Below are positions 50,522-60,816 of a DNA stretch of 64,000 nt, piece by piece. Position 1 is the stretch's first letter. Each line of letters starts with the position of its first letter. Origin of the DNA: Entoloma clypeatum. Its lineage: Eukaryota > Basidiomycota > Agaricomycetes > Agaricales > Entolomataceae. The DNA lies in contig OY751490.1 of NCBI GenBank assembly GCA_963565915.1, positions 4,030,001 to 4,094,000 on the forward strand, read 5' to 3'. The translations under genes and the position numbers were made by a program. The notes beneath the pieces were generated by a model. It was given only the letters and a program-made list of their open reading frames with translations, was not told the DNA's origin and searched no databases.

Positions 50522-50922
50522 TGTTACGGACTCTACGGTATGAGAACGACGTCATATCTTTTACTTATCGGCCTGACTCGGTGCCCTCTTACGAGCTTAC
50601 TATGTCTAATGTCTACTTTGGCAACCTTCAATTTCCAGTCTGACTCATTACATTACTTCGTCATCCCCTTTAGTATACTTCGCTCCTGCGCTGACTTGCT
50701 TTCCACAGTCAGCTTACTCACTGTACATAGCCTTCCGCAGTCGCCTTACTCATGTGCACTGCCTTCTGCAGTACTGACTCATCCGCTACTGCCTATAGTC
50801 AGTACCTATATAAACCTCTTGTACTGTAGTAGATTCCTTAGATTTGGCGATCACATTGCTCTTCGCCTTTCCACTTCCTGCATACTCTGCCCGAACCTTG
50901 GAACAGTTTGTTAAGCATAACA
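50522..50922 (+). repeat. Gypsy-2 5' LTR
   Basis: TGTTACGGACTC start and AAGCATAACA end; TATATAA at about 50808 followed some 33 nt later by AGATTTGGCG, the predicted RNA start. The decayed primer site TGCTAAATCT just after the LTR differs from the exact complement of that start by two C-to-T changes. Confidence 0.75.
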
Positions 50923-50982
50923 AGTTGCTAAATCTTGTTAGGTTCGCCCAGAGCGAAGAAAGCAACTACCAGACAAGTCAAG

Positions 50983-51703
50983 ATGTCACGCTTCTTTGAA
51001 GACTTCACCAGTAACCCATTCAGCATGCCAGAAGCCCGACAGGAGGAGCTAAGTCCTCGAGACAGTATCGATTTTACACTCATCCAGCAGTACATCGAAT
51101 CGGAGATCCGTCGCATCCTACAGCACGTGCTTGACGAAGAACTAGACAACAACGAGCATCGCCCCCACGGCGAGATAGCAGAGAGCATCCATCTTGCTCG
51201 GCAACACCAGATCGCGCGTTACAACGCCCGACAGAATGAACTCGAAAGCTTTCGCGTTCAAGAAGGACCTCAGACAGGTCGGATCACAGAGATCAGAGAG
51301 TTTATCGGTGTCCAGACAACCGTTATCAGAAGATTGATTAGGACGCTCACATCGAGACGTCCCAGAGCCACATCATCACGTCTTACTCGAAGCAGCAGAT
51401 CTACGCCCACTTCACCACCGAAGAACAACAGACCGAGTACAACCGCTGGGCACGAAACGAGAGACTTGACCCCTTCTCAAGACCAACAGACGCGCAGGAA
51501 CAGAGATTCCTTAGAGATTTACAGAGGAAATACTCTGAACGTTTTGCCACCGATTCCGCTGACAAGTCCCCTGACAAATTTACTTTTGACTCCGCGCAGT
51601 CAGATATCGAACAGATGCCTAGAACAGGGACTCATTTTCAATCCTTATCTGTATCCCGAACCCCATCTTCATCCCAACAACCCGACTCCTCTCCTCCTCC
51701 GTA
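50983..51703 (+). pseudogene. Gypsy-2 leader ORF upstream of gag (frameshifted)
   Basis: Starts MSRFFEDFTSNPFSMPEARQ; a one-base shift near 51340 moves the reading to the gag frame (HIETSQSHIITSYSKQQIYA) and it ends in SSQQPDSSPPP with TAG at 51702-51704, ten bases before the gag ATG. Length would be about 240 residues, hydrophilic, rich in Glu, Arg and Gln, predicted helical. I do not recognise it. Because the stop sits cleanly between two ORFs I take it as natural and the protein as a separate product. Confidence 0.55.
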
Positions 51704-51713
51704 GACTCTAAAC

Positions 51714-52580
51714 ATGGCAGAAGCCCCGGCTGTACAAACAATGGATACATCCAAGATCATCAAGGATCCTGGGATGTTCAAGGACAGATACACCTTTGAC
51801 GAGTGGTGAAAGGCCACCAAACTATACATCAGGTTCCAAAAGAGCCTCACAGATGATCAGAAGATTCTTGCGGTACTATCCCGCATGATGGAAGGGTCCG
51901 GCAGGCACTGGGCCAGTAACAAGTTAGATGCTCTTGCTGTTGACAATAAGAACATCACCTGGCTAGGTTTTTCTGATGACATCGCCACACGATTCTCCAT
52001 CGCCAACAAGTCGGTTGCTGCCAAAACAAGACTTGAAGTCCTGAAACAAGAGAAACGCACTGTTGATGAATTCTTGGATGAATTCGAAGAACTCTTGAAG
52101 CTGTCAAATCTTGGCAAAGAAACTGGGAAATACATCCTAGAGAAGAACGTCAACTGCAGAATCTCTGAACAAGTGGCTAGTGATGGCAAGACATACACCG
52201 ATTACCCAAAGGGGATCCGAAACAAGGGATGACAGATGGAAGGACACGCACTGGTCATCCAAGGTGGCAGCGACATGCGCACCAGATCGGGTACCACTTA
52301 TGGTGGTCAGGGCAAGGCCATGGAGATTGACAAAGCAGGAGTAGCCCGTTGCTACAACTGTCAACGCTTCGGTCATCTGGCTAAAGACTGTAGCGCTCCA
52401 AAGAAGAAAGATGGTCGCAGGTGTTTCAACTGTGACCAAGAAGGCCATATCGCGCGCAACTGCCGCAAGCCAAAGAAGAACTCCGGAAGGATTAGGAAGG
52501 TGTCCGAGGAAGATGCCGAGAATGATGAAACCACAATCTTAGAAGCTGACGAGAAGGATTTTCCCGAAGGGTCCGATTAA
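51714..52580 (+). pseudogene. gag: Gypsy-2 gag with two CCHC knuckles and two TGA stops
   Basis: MAEAPAVQTMDTSKIIKDPG start, capsid-like helices (MMEGSGRHWASNKLDALAVD), two zinc knuckles CYNCQRFGHLAKDC and CFNCDQEGHIARNC near 52351-52470, acidic end. TGA stops at 51807-51809 and 52230-52232 in an otherwise continuous frame. Confidence 0.85.
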
Positions 52581-53622
52581 ACGACGCTAAGTCGCGACCC
52601 TTATCTATTAAACAGACTTGCTTGCCTTGTATGACTGCAGACAATAGAAAATATGTCATCCCTGCCAAGCGAGCCGCTGCGTCGACTAAGATTGTGAAGG
52701 GAGATAAACCTCCGAAAAGACGAGAAATCAGGCTGTTAGCTCAGCTCAGGACACGACGAGGGCCAAAGGTTATCCGACCTGAGGTTGACAGCGGATGTGA
52801 ATGCACATGCATCCATCCCAGAATAGTACGCGAACAGAACCTCCCCACGCGAGGAATACCGCCCATAGCAATTCTAAATGCGGATGGATCACCAAATTGA
52901 CAACAGAAAGCAAGCCAACTTGCCGAAGTCAAACTGGATTTGGGAGCACATCAGGAAACCATGGAAGCAATGGTACTGGACATTGGGAGAACGGACATGC
53001 TCTTGGGACATGACTGGTTGGTGCACCACAACCCCACAATCAATTGGACAACCGGCGCGGTAACATTTAACCGGTGCCCAACAACATGTCGAACCAAACA
53101 CTCGGATTTCAGGATTAACCTTAATGGTCGCACACACCGGGTTCGCATGGTTGAGGTGCGCGACAAAGATGCACCCAAAAAGTCGGATCAGAAATGGAAG
53201 CCTGGAGACCCTATTTTGGAAGCTGTCACTCCCACACCACCTCCCACAACCAAACGACCCTCATATGTTGAACGATTTGCTCATCTCTTTGAAAAAGAGA
53301 ACTTCGATAAGATCCCAAAGGAGAGGGAATGGGACCATGGTATTGAACTTACACCGGACACACCAAAGGAACTAGGGGGAAATACATATCCTATGATGCA
53401 AAAGGAACAAGAGGAATTGGACGCATTCATTGATGAGGGTCTAGCAACAGGAAAGATCTGCCCATCCAAATCCCCATATGCCTCCCCTTGCTTCTTCATC
53501 AACAAGAAGGATGGCTCCAAACAATTGGTACAAGATTACCGCATGGTCAATAAATTCATGGTCAAAGACAAGTTCCCACTCCCACGAATATCTGATCTCT
53601 TGGATGTGCTGAAAGATGCAGT

Positions 53623-54066
53623 TGTAAGGGCAACCACTTTGCACTTTCCCTTTCTGTTCATTTCCACCATCTCCGACGCCCTCCGACGCCCTCCGACGCC
53701 CTCCGATCGTATCTGTTGCCTCTGATATCTTATTCACCTCTCTGCACCTCTCCACATCCGACGACTCCGCGCCCCTCCGCTCCTCCGCACGTCGGATCGC
53801 AGGTACTATCATTCATCTCGTTTCCATTCATCCCCCATCCCTACTCCCGACCATTACTCATCATTCCTATGTCTCGTTTTATCTTTTATTTCATATCTCA
53901 TTTTACTATTTATCTCGCTAGCTTGCAGGGGAATCCTTAGAACTTTCTCTTCGGATCTCCCTTGCAAGGTGTGTGTTGTATTACTTATCAGACTGCTCAA
54001 TCTAATCTTCGGATCTCCCTTGCAAGTATCTGAGTTTGAGTCTTGGATCGTAAGGTCGCCCTTACA
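53623..54066 (+). repeat. Gypsy-3 5' LTR with promoter
   Basis: Contains a CTCCGACGCC tandem repeat (about 53671-53707), TATTTAT at 53907-53913 and predicted RNA start AGAACTTTCT at 53939, 32 nt after the box start. Confidence 0.95.
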
Positions 54067-54068
54067 GT

Positions 54069-54078
54069 AGAAAGTTCT
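54069..54078 (+). promoter_or_regulatory. Gypsy-3 self-priming primer-binding site
   Basis: AGAAAGTTCT stands two bases (GT) after the LTR and is the perfect complement of AGAACTTTCT at 53939-53948, the predicted 5' end of the RNA. Same geometry as Gypsy-1 with unrelated sequence. Confidence 0.8.
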
Positions 54079-54227
54079 CATCTAATTGGACCGGGTCCGA
54101 TTGCATCGTTGTCACGATTCCGCGCTTCGGAGTAGCTTCGCCCGCGTCCGACTCCGATACATCTCACACCCCTTCCAGTTCTTCTAATTACCTCTCCGTA
54201 ACCGGTGATTCTGCTCCGCGCATAGTA

Positions 54228-55382
54228 ATGGACGACCCCAATCGCCTTGAACAGCTCGAGCACGAGTTCCAGGAACAACGTCAAACTCTCGCTGATATCT
54301 CTACTCAACTTGACCAACTCCTCCTCGCCTTCAACGCAATTCCTGCCCCAGCTCCGCCACCTATCCCACCTGCTCCCGCACCCGCACCTCCACCTGCTCC
54401 GCTCGCTCCGGCCAATCCGGGCGTGCGTCGAGCAAAACCCGCCAATCCGTCAGACTTCGACGGATCGCGCGCAAATGGCTGGACCTTTCTAAACTCCTGT
54501 GAATTGTTTATGGGGCTGGCTCCGGAACAGTTCGCAGACGACCACGCTAAAATTTATTGGGCCTTATCTTTCATGAAGAGTGGACGCGCAGCACGCTTTG
54601 CGGATCGCATTATCCGACAAGAGCGGAGGACCGGTGCTCCGCCTTATCGGACTTGGGTGGACTTCCGCGCCGTCTTTACAACGGAGTTCACTCCGAAGAA
54701 TGAGGAACAGGACGCGAGACTGATCCTCAAAGGAGAATCCTATTATCAAGGTCAACGGGATGTCGAGACCTATATTGACGAGTTCAAAGACTACATTGAC
54801 AAAGCAGGCTATCAGGAGGATACCAATATAGTACTCAAATTCCGCCATGGTCTCCGTTCCGACATTCAGAACGAGATCGCCACCCTGACCCACGGACGGC
54901 CTGCGGACGACAACCCCGATGAGTGGTACTCTGCAGCACGAGTCAACGACGACAATAGAATTGCCAACAAAGCCTTCAAAGCCACTGCTCCGACCCGCAC
55001 ATCCGCCTTCCGCAACATCGTCGGACCAAGAGTACCTGGCACCTCAGTATTCCCTCGCCCCTACATTCCATTCACTCCGCGTCCAGCTCCGCTCGCATCC
55101 GCAACCGCTCCGCCGACAAGGGACCCTAATGCAATGGACATTGATACTTCACGCGTCAAAGGCAAGAATGCCAATGCATGCTTCAGATGTAACAAAACGG
55201 GTCACTTCAGTCGTGAATGCCCCCTTCGCTTCGACGTCCGATTCATGACGATGGAGGAACAAGACGAGTTTATCATGGAACAACTCGTGGTCAAGGACGC
55301 GGCGGAAGGCAACTCCGTTCCGCCCACGGAGTCTGCGGAGTCGGAGGGAGGACAGGAGGATTTTCCTCCTCACAACGAGTGA
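54228..55382 (+). CDS. gag: Gypsy-3 gag (384 aa)
   Basis: MDDPNRLEQLEHEFQEQRQT (coiled-coil-like start), a Pro/Ala-rich stretch at 40-65, capsid domain (FDGSRANGWTFLNSCELFMG onward), and a single zinc knuckle CFRCNKTGHFSRECP near residue 320. Ends with an acidic tail. The pol frame overlaps in -1 from before 55382. Intact. Confidence 0.94.
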   Translation: MDDPNRLEQLEHEFQEQRQTLADISTQLDQLLLAFNAIPAPAPPPIPPAPAPAPPPAPLAPANPGVRRAKPANPSDFDGSRANGWTFLNSCELFMGLAPEQFADDHAKIYWALSFMKSGRAARFADRIIRQERRTGAPPYRTWVDFRAVFTTEFTPKNEEQDARLILKGESYYQGQRDVETYIDEFKDYIDKAGYQEDTNIVLKFRHGLRSDIQNEIATLTHGRPADDNPDEWYSAARVNDDNRIANKAFKATAPTRTSAFRNIVGPRVPGTSVFPRPYIPFTPRPAPLASATAPPTRDPNAMDIDTSRVKGKNANACFRCNKTGHFSRECPLRFDVRFMTMEEQDEFIMEQLVVKDAAEGNSVPPTESAESEGGQEDFPPHNE

Positions 55383-55383
55383 A

Positions 55384-55800
55384 CAGTGCGCCCTCGTTGT
55401 CTACTAAAAATCGTTATGCTGCCTTATTTATGGAACAATATGATCCTATACCCTCCATCTCTAAGCCTGCAAACGATCCTATAGTCGCACCCAACTCCGC
55501 AAACCCTATCCGCATCCGCTTCTCTAAGTGGGAGCGGCGGCTTCCAAAACAATATGTTCTCGCCGCAGCCGCTCGCTCCGACAATTCCCTCGAACTAGAC
55601 ATAGTTCTCGAAACTACCGACACTAAAGACATACTATCACAAAAGGCCTTACTCGACAGTGGGGCAACAGGATCGTTTATTGAACGTACTCTGGTCGAGA
55701 AACACCGACTCTCTACTCGAAAACTACAACGCGCAATTCTGGTATACAACATCGACGGAACTCCGAATGAGGCCGGAGCAATAACGGAGGTTGGACGTAG
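55384..55800 (+). pseudogene. Gypsy-3 protease segment, separated from RT by a frameshift
   Basis: In the -1 frame relative to gag, the reading QRVNSAPSLSTKNRYAALFM leads to ALLDSGATGSFIERTLVEKH (aspartic protease DSGA) and ends near NIDGTPNEAGAITE. The downstream half of the protease (DVVLRYRDHSERTQLAVTSL, then VLGFTWLKEHNPEVDW) is in the other frame, so a one-base gain or two-base loss at about 55788-55791 breaks Pro from RT. Either recent damage or a sequencing error. Confidence 0.8.
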
Positions 55801-58800
55801 TGCTCCGCTATCGGGATCACTCGGAACGGACCCAGCTTGCAGTCACAAGTTTGGGAAAACAAGAAATCGTGTTAGGCTTCACTTGGCTCAAAGAACACAA
55901 CCCCGAGGTAGATTGGACTTCAGGGGAAGTGAAGATGAGCCGGTGTCCTGCACGATGTCGGACATGCCAACAGGAGGCAGCCCAAGAGCGGAAGGAGTGG
56001 AAGTTCGAACAAGTCCGCATCCGAGCCTGTCGGATGGGTTCCACTCCGACGTCCGGTCTAGAGGAGGAGGCTCCACGCGGCCCATGGGTGGAGGATGTCA
56101 CAGAAGGAGAAGAAACGGAGGAGTTAGCGGAAGACGATGAGGAAGAGGATGAGTTTGAGGAGGGAGACCGCCTTTTTGTCGGAACAGTACCTGCGGAGGC
56201 GGAGTTCATCCGCGCTTCATCCAATATCTCGCAACGTCTATCGGAGGCCTTCCTCAGTAACCAGAAACCCAAATCTTTCCGCGATTCCGTACCAGACCAT
56301 TTGTTTGATTTCGAAGACGTATTCTCAAAGACCTCTTTCGACACCTTACCGGAAGAGCGGACGTGGGACCACGCCATTGAACTTGTTCCGGACGCCTCTC
56401 CGGCGGGTTGTAAGGTATATCCGCTCGCCCCGAACGAACAGAAAGAACTCAACGCGTTTTTGGAGGAAAACCTTGCAACTGGTCGGATCCGCCCTTCCAA
56501 GTCTCCGATGGCATCTCCGGTGTTCTATATCAAGAAAAAGGATGGCTCCCTTCGTCTTGTACAAGACTACCGGTCACTCAATTCCAAAACTATCAAAAAC
56601 AAGTATCCGCTTCCGCTCATATCCGAACTGATCAATAAACTTCAACGCGCTCAATACTTCACCAAACTCGACATCCGCTGGGGTTACAACAATGTACGGA
56701 TAAAGCCCGGAGACGAGTGGAAGGCCGCTTTTCGGACCAATCGCGGACTCTATGAACCATTGGTGATGTTCTTCGGCCTCACTAATAGTCCATCCACATT
56801 CCAGACTATGATGAACGAGATCTTTCAGGACCTTATCACTGAAGGTGTAGTTTGTGTTTACCTTGACGATATACTCATCTTCACGGAGACCCTTGCGGAA
56901 CATCGGAGGGTCACACGGATTGTACTGGAACGACTTCGCGAACACAAACTCTATCTAAAACCAGAGAAATGCGAGTTTGAGCAAATGCGCATTGAATACT
57001 TAGGCCTTATTATTGAACAAGGACGCGTAGAGATGGATCCGGTGAAAGTAGCGGGGGTCGCGGAGTGGCCTGCTCCGACAAACGTCCGAGAAGTACAGTC
57101 CTTTCTGGGGTTCACTAACTTCTATCGCCGTTTTATTGAAGGGTTTTCGGACATCGCGCGCCCTCTTTTCGAGCTCACGAAGAAGGGGCACCTCTGGTCT
57201 TGGAAGGAAGGAGAAGTGTCCGCATTTGCGGAGTTGAAGCGGAGGATTACATCCGCTCCGATCCTGGTCTTAGCTGATCATCGAAAGGAGTGGCGGGTAG
57301 AAGCGGATAGCTCGGACTTTGCAACCGGAGCAGTACTGTCCCAACCAACAGAGGACGGTAAGTGGCACCCTGTCGCATTCTATTCCAAAAGCCTCAGTCC
57401 GGTGGAACGCAACTACGAGATCTATGACAAGGAGATGTTGGCAGTGGTCCGCGCATTAGAGGAGTGGAGGCACTTCCTTGAAGGAGCGGAGAAGACAGTG
57501 GAGATTTGGACGGACCACAAAAATCTTGAGTACTTCATGACAGCTCAAAAACTAAATCGACGACAAGCTAGATGGTCCTTATACCTCGCTCGTTTCGATT
57601 TTAAAATGCACCATCGACCTGGAAAGTCAATGGGCAAGTCCGACGCTTTGTCCCGACGAGCGGACCACGGAGACGGATCGCGGGACAACGAAAACATCAT
57701 CCTTCTTCGACCAGAATTGTTTGCAGTGCGAGCAATGCGTGGGGTAACTGTTCAAGGGGAAGAACGCGACGTCCTCTGCCAGGTCCGACAGGGAATCCGA
57801 GAGGGGCTACTGGAGGATAGTGTGGCGGAGGTCGTCAGATCCCTTCCGACCGTCGGAGCGGGGTCCGTCCGAAGTGCGGAGTGGAGGCAAGCGGAAGGTT
57901 TGCTCTACTTCAGGGATCGTATCTATGTTCCTAATAATCCCCAACTGCGTCATCGGATCCTCACACAACACCACGACACTCCGGTGGCCGGACATCCGGG
58001 ACGGTGGAAAACCTTGGAACTGGTGTCGCGCAATTACTGGTGGCCACACATGTCTCGTTTAATAGGTCAATATTGCAAGACATGCGACTCATGCCTCCGC
58101 ACCAAGGTCCGACGCACTCCGCCCTCCGGAGAGCTCAATCCACTACCGGTCCCCACGGAGCGGTGGCAAGTAACCAGTGTTGACTTCATTACTGAACTAC
58201 CAGAAGCCCACGGCTACGACACTATCATGGTGGTAGTGGACTCAGTAGGGAAGCGGGGACACTTCATCCCGACGCACTCCGACATCTCCGCACTCGGGAC
58301 TGCACGCTCCTATATTCAAAACGTCTGGAAACTCCACGGACTACCGGAGGCCATTGTCTCCGACCGCGGACCACAGTTTGTCGCCAAGTTCACGCGCGAA
58401 CTATATAGGCTACTTGGCATTAAGATTGCTGCCTCGACAGCCTACCATCCGCAGTCGGACGGACAGACGGAGCGGGTCAATCAAGGATTGGAACAATATC
58501 TTCGCCTATTCGTCAATGAACGTCAAGACGATTGGGACGAATGGCTTCCGATGGCTGAATTTGCATACAACAACCATGTTCACGCATCGACACGTCAAAC
58601 TCCGTTCTACATTGACACCGGCCGCCATCCGCGCATGGGATTCGAACCTCGCGAGAAGCGGACGGAAATCGAGGCGGTAGCGGATTTCAGCGAGCGGATG
58701 AAGTCCGCTCTGGAAGAGGCTCGCGCAGCACTAACAAAGGCAAAAGACGACATGGCGCGATACTACAACCAGCATCGGAGCACCACTCCGACATTCCGCC

Positions 58801-59285
58801 CGGGGGACAAGGTCTTTTTAGACTCATCGGACCTCAAAACCACCCGACCCACAAAAAAACTTGCACATCGGTACGTAGGCCCTTTCCCAGTGGTCCGACC
58901 TGTCGGAACACATGCCTACGAACTTCGCCTTCCCCCTTCCATGTCCCGCATTCACCCAGTATTCCACGTCGTCAAACTTTCACTAGTTCCCGACGACCCT
59001 TTCCGACACCAAGTCCGCTCTCCTCCGCCTCCGACGGTAGTGGGAGAAGAATTGGAGTATGATGTTGAAAACCTCTTGGACAGCCGACTGCATCGAGGCA
59101 AGCTTCAATTCTTGGTCAAATGGAAGGGATATGGCTACGAAGAGAATTCCTGGGAAGCAGAAGACAATGTCCACGCTCCGCGCCTAGTCCGCGACTTCTA
59201 CCGACGTCATCCGGGAGCTCCGCGTCGGATCTCCGCTGCGATATTCGACTCGTTTCGCCTGACACGTCGAGACGCTGTGCCTTGA
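55791..59285 (+). CDS. pol: Gypsy-3 pol: RT, RNase H, integrase, chromodomain (1,164 codons)
   Basis: No true start here (first codon TTG); this is the continuation of protease-pol after the frameshift. RT with FTKLDIRWGYNNVRI and YLDDI (about residue 356), RNase H (VEADSSDFATG, 503; TDHKNLEYF), integrase HHCC (725-770), integrase core VDFITEL (796), SDRGPQF (857) and DGQTERVNQ (890), C-terminal chromodomain (1087-1140, FLVKWKGYGYEENSWE). Stop at 59283-59285 next to the polypurine tract. Confidence 0.95.
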   Translation: MDVVLRYRDHSERTQLAVTSLGKQEIVLGFTWLKEHNPEVDWTSGEVKMSRCPARCRTCQQEAAQERKEWKFEQVRIRACRMGSTPTSGLEEEAPRGPWVEDVTEGEETEELAEDDEEEDEFEEGDRLFVGTVPAEAEFIRASSNISQRLSEAFLSNQKPKSFRDSVPDHLFDFEDVFSKTSFDTLPEERTWDHAIELVPDASPAGCKVYPLAPNEQKELNAFLEENLATGRIRPSKSPMASPVFYIKKKDGSLRLVQDYRSLNSKTIKNKYPLPLISELINKLQRAQYFTKLDIRWGYNNVRIKPGDEWKAAFRTNRGLYEPLVMFFGLTNSPSTFQTMMNEIFQDLITEGVVCVYLDDILIFTETLAEHRRVTRIVLERLREHKLYLKPEKCEFEQMRIEYLGLIIEQGRVEMDPVKVAGVAEWPAPTNVREVQSFLGFTNFYRRFIEGFSDIARPLFELTKKGHLWSWKEGEVSAFAELKRRITSAPILVLADHRKEWRVEADSSDFATGAVLSQPTEDGKWHPVAFYSKSLSPVERNYEIYDKEMLAVVRALEEWRHFLEGAEKTVEIWTDHKNLEYFMTAQKLNRRQARWSLYLARFDFKMHHRPGKSMGKSDALSRRADHGDGSRDNENIILLRPELFAVRAMRGVTVQGEERDVLCQVRQGIREGLLEDSVAEVVRSLPTVGAGSVRSAEWRQAEGLLYFRDRIYVPNNPQLRHRILTQHHDTPVAGHPGRWKTLELVSRNYWWPHMSRLIGQYCKTCDSCLRTKVRRTPPSGELNPLPVPTERWQVTSVDFITELPEAHGYDTIMVVVDSVGKRGHFIPTHSDISALGTARSYIQNVWKLHGLPEAIVSDRGPQFVAKFTRELYRLLGIKIAASTAYHPQSDGQTERVNQGLEQYLRLFVNERQDDWDEWLPMAEFAYNNHVHASTRQTPFYIDTGRHPRMGFEPREKRTEIEAVADFSERMKSALEEARAALTKAKDDMARYYNQHRSTTPTFRPGDKVFLDSSDLKTTRPTKKLAHRYVGPFPVVRPVGTHAYELRLPPSMSRIHPVFHVVKLSLVPDDPFRHQVRSPPPPTVVGEELEYDVENLLDSRLHRGKLQFLVKWKGYGYEENSWEAEDNVHAPRLVRDFYRRHPGAPRRISAAIFDSFRLTRRDAVP

Positions 59286-59296
59286 AGGGGGGGTGA

Positions 59297-59740
59297 TGTA
59301 AGGGCAACCACTTTGCACTTTCCCTTTCCGTTCATTTCCACCATCTCCGACGCCCTCCGACGCCCTCCGACGCCCTCCGATCGTATCTGTTGCCTCTGAT
59401 ATCTTATTCACCTCTCTGCACCTCTCCACATCCGACGACTCCGCGCCCCTCCACTCCTCCGCACGTCGGATCGCAGGTACTATCATTCATCTCGTTTCCA
59501 TTCATCCCCCATCCCTACTCCCGACCATTACTCATCATTCCTATGTCTCGTTTTATCTTTTATTTCATATCTCATTTTACTATTTATCTCGCTAGCTTGC
59601 AGGGGAATCCTTAGAACTTTCTCTTCGGATCTCCCTTGCAAGGTGTGTGTTGTATTACTTATCAGACTGCTCAATCTAATCTTCGGATCTCCCTTGCAAG
59701 TATCTGAGTTTGAGTCTTGGATCGTAAGGTCGCCCTTACA
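59297..59740 (+). repeat. Gypsy-3 3' LTR
   Basis: 444 bp, differs from the 5' LTR at CCG for CTG (about 59330) and CACTCC for CGCTCC (about 59453). Confidence 0.95.
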
Positions 59741-60599
59741 GCAGTCTACTTCAATAAAATGGACATCATGTGGGGCTATAACAACCTCTGGATTAAGGAG
59801 GGCGATGAATGGAAAGCTGCCTTCCTCACCAGTCGAGGATTGTTTGAACCATTGGTCATGTTTTTCGGTCTTTGCAACTCCCCGGGAACATTCTCTCGAA
59901 TGATGGCTAGTCTATTCCGGGACCAGATCCGCTGATGTATCTGCGTGATCTACATGGATGACATCATGGTTATCGGTAAAACCAAGGAAGAACTCGCATG
60001 AAACACCAAAGAAATTCTACAGATCCTATCAGACTCCTAAAGGAGAAGAAGTGTTTATGGGAAGTAATACATAAATGTCCTATATTGGGATATGTGGTTG
60101 GTGAGGGACGTGTCGAGATGGAAACTGAGAAGGTGGATATGCAATTGGAGCAGTACTCTCTCAGAAGCAAGATGACAAATGGCACCCCATCACATTCTTG
60201 TCGCAGACCATGTCCGCGGCCGAACAGAATTACAAGATATACGACAAGGAACTCCTGACGGTCATGGAAGCATTAAAAGATTGGAGACACTATCTGCTCA
60301 AAGCCAGGGAGCATTTCGAAATCTTGACCGATCACAAGAACCTGGAATATTTCCGTCGTCCTCAGGACCTGAATCAATGACAGCGACGCTGGAAAATGAA
60401 GTTACAAGACTATGACTTTGAATTAGGGCATGTACCTGGCAAGACCAATGTGAAAGCGGACATCCTGTCGTGCTTACCCTCGTATGAAGTGGAACTCGAA
60501 CCACAACACAGTGACCAAATGCTCAAGGAGGGACTATTTGTTGAGGCGACGCTAAGTCAAACGACGTCGCGAGCCCAAACTTAAGAACGAAGTGGAAGA

Positions 60600-60805
60600 T
60601 GTGAAGTGAACTGAATTGCCCAGAGACCCAGCGGGAATCTCAAGAGAACAAGCTATCGAATACAAGTGAAAGTACTCTACTTATATATGTAAATTCCATG
60701 AGGCTGCGTTGTGGCAGCGTCATGCTGCGTGATAATAATAAGATGTCCTCATGTGCGATATGATGTAGATAAGATAAAGTGAAAAGTGAAAATACGATCA
60801 TAACA
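60600..60805 (-). repeat. Gypsy-4 3' LTR (inner end certain, outer end not)
   Basis: RNA sense starts TGTTATGATCG at 60805 directly after the polypurine tract GAAAGGGGG (60817-60809). TATATAAG lies at 60688-60681. The outer end, where it meets Gypsy-2, could not be fixed because no matching LTR is in the window; it may extend to about 60530. Confidence 0.7.
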
Positions 60806-60816
60806 TTACCCCCTTT

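Larger units (their letters stand above)
53623..59740 (+). mobile_element. Gypsy-3: young Ty3/Gypsy chromovirus nested in Gypsy-2
   Basis: 6,118 bp; LTRs 53623-54066 and 59297-59740 (444 bp each, ends TGTAAGGGC...GCCCTTACA), target duplication GCAGT (53618-53622 and 59741-59745). Two differences between LTRs by my reading. It has a self-priming site, gag, pro-pol with chromodomain, and a G7 polypurine tract (59287-59293). One frameshift in the protease region is the only coding lesion. Confidence 0.96.
50522..60584 (+). mobile_element. Gypsy-2: decayed Ty3/Gypsy split by Gypsy-3
   Basis: 5' LTR 50522-50922, a leader ORF, gag with two zinc knuckles, and pol up to RT, where Gypsy-3 sits (target duplication GCAGT); pol resumes at 59746. 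An internal deletion removes the end of RT and most of the RNase H start (near 60130), and after the RNase H part the sequence ends near 60584, so integrase and 3' LTR are missing. Six in-frame stops, all TGA. Dead element. Confidence 0.88.
52622..60584 (+). pseudogene. pol: Gypsy-2 pol, interrupted at 53623-59745
   Basis: Protease motif VDSGCECTCI (about 52785), TGA at 52898-52900, RT start (KKDGSKQLVQDYR) to LLDVLKDA, then after Gypsy-3 VYFNKMDIMWGYNNL, MFFGLCNSPGTFSRMM, the YMDDI box near 59952, TGA at 59933-59935 and 59999-60001. A deletion near 60130 joins GRVEMETEKV to the RNase H block IGAVLSQKQDDKWHPITFLS (with a frame change), then TDHKNLEYF and TGA at 60378-60380. Integrase is absent. 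Confidence 0.87.

Noticed and set aside
1..60380. TGA as a reassigned (sense) codon
   Set aside because: Intact elements and the secreted-protein gene contain no internal TGA; TGA stops are confined to relics that have other damage.
60581..60585. TTAAG as the right-hand target duplication of Gypsy-2 (left candidate TTAAG at 50517-50521)
   Set aside because: No 3' LTR precedes it and the sequence before it does not end in CA; a 5-bp match within a few hundred bases is easily chance.
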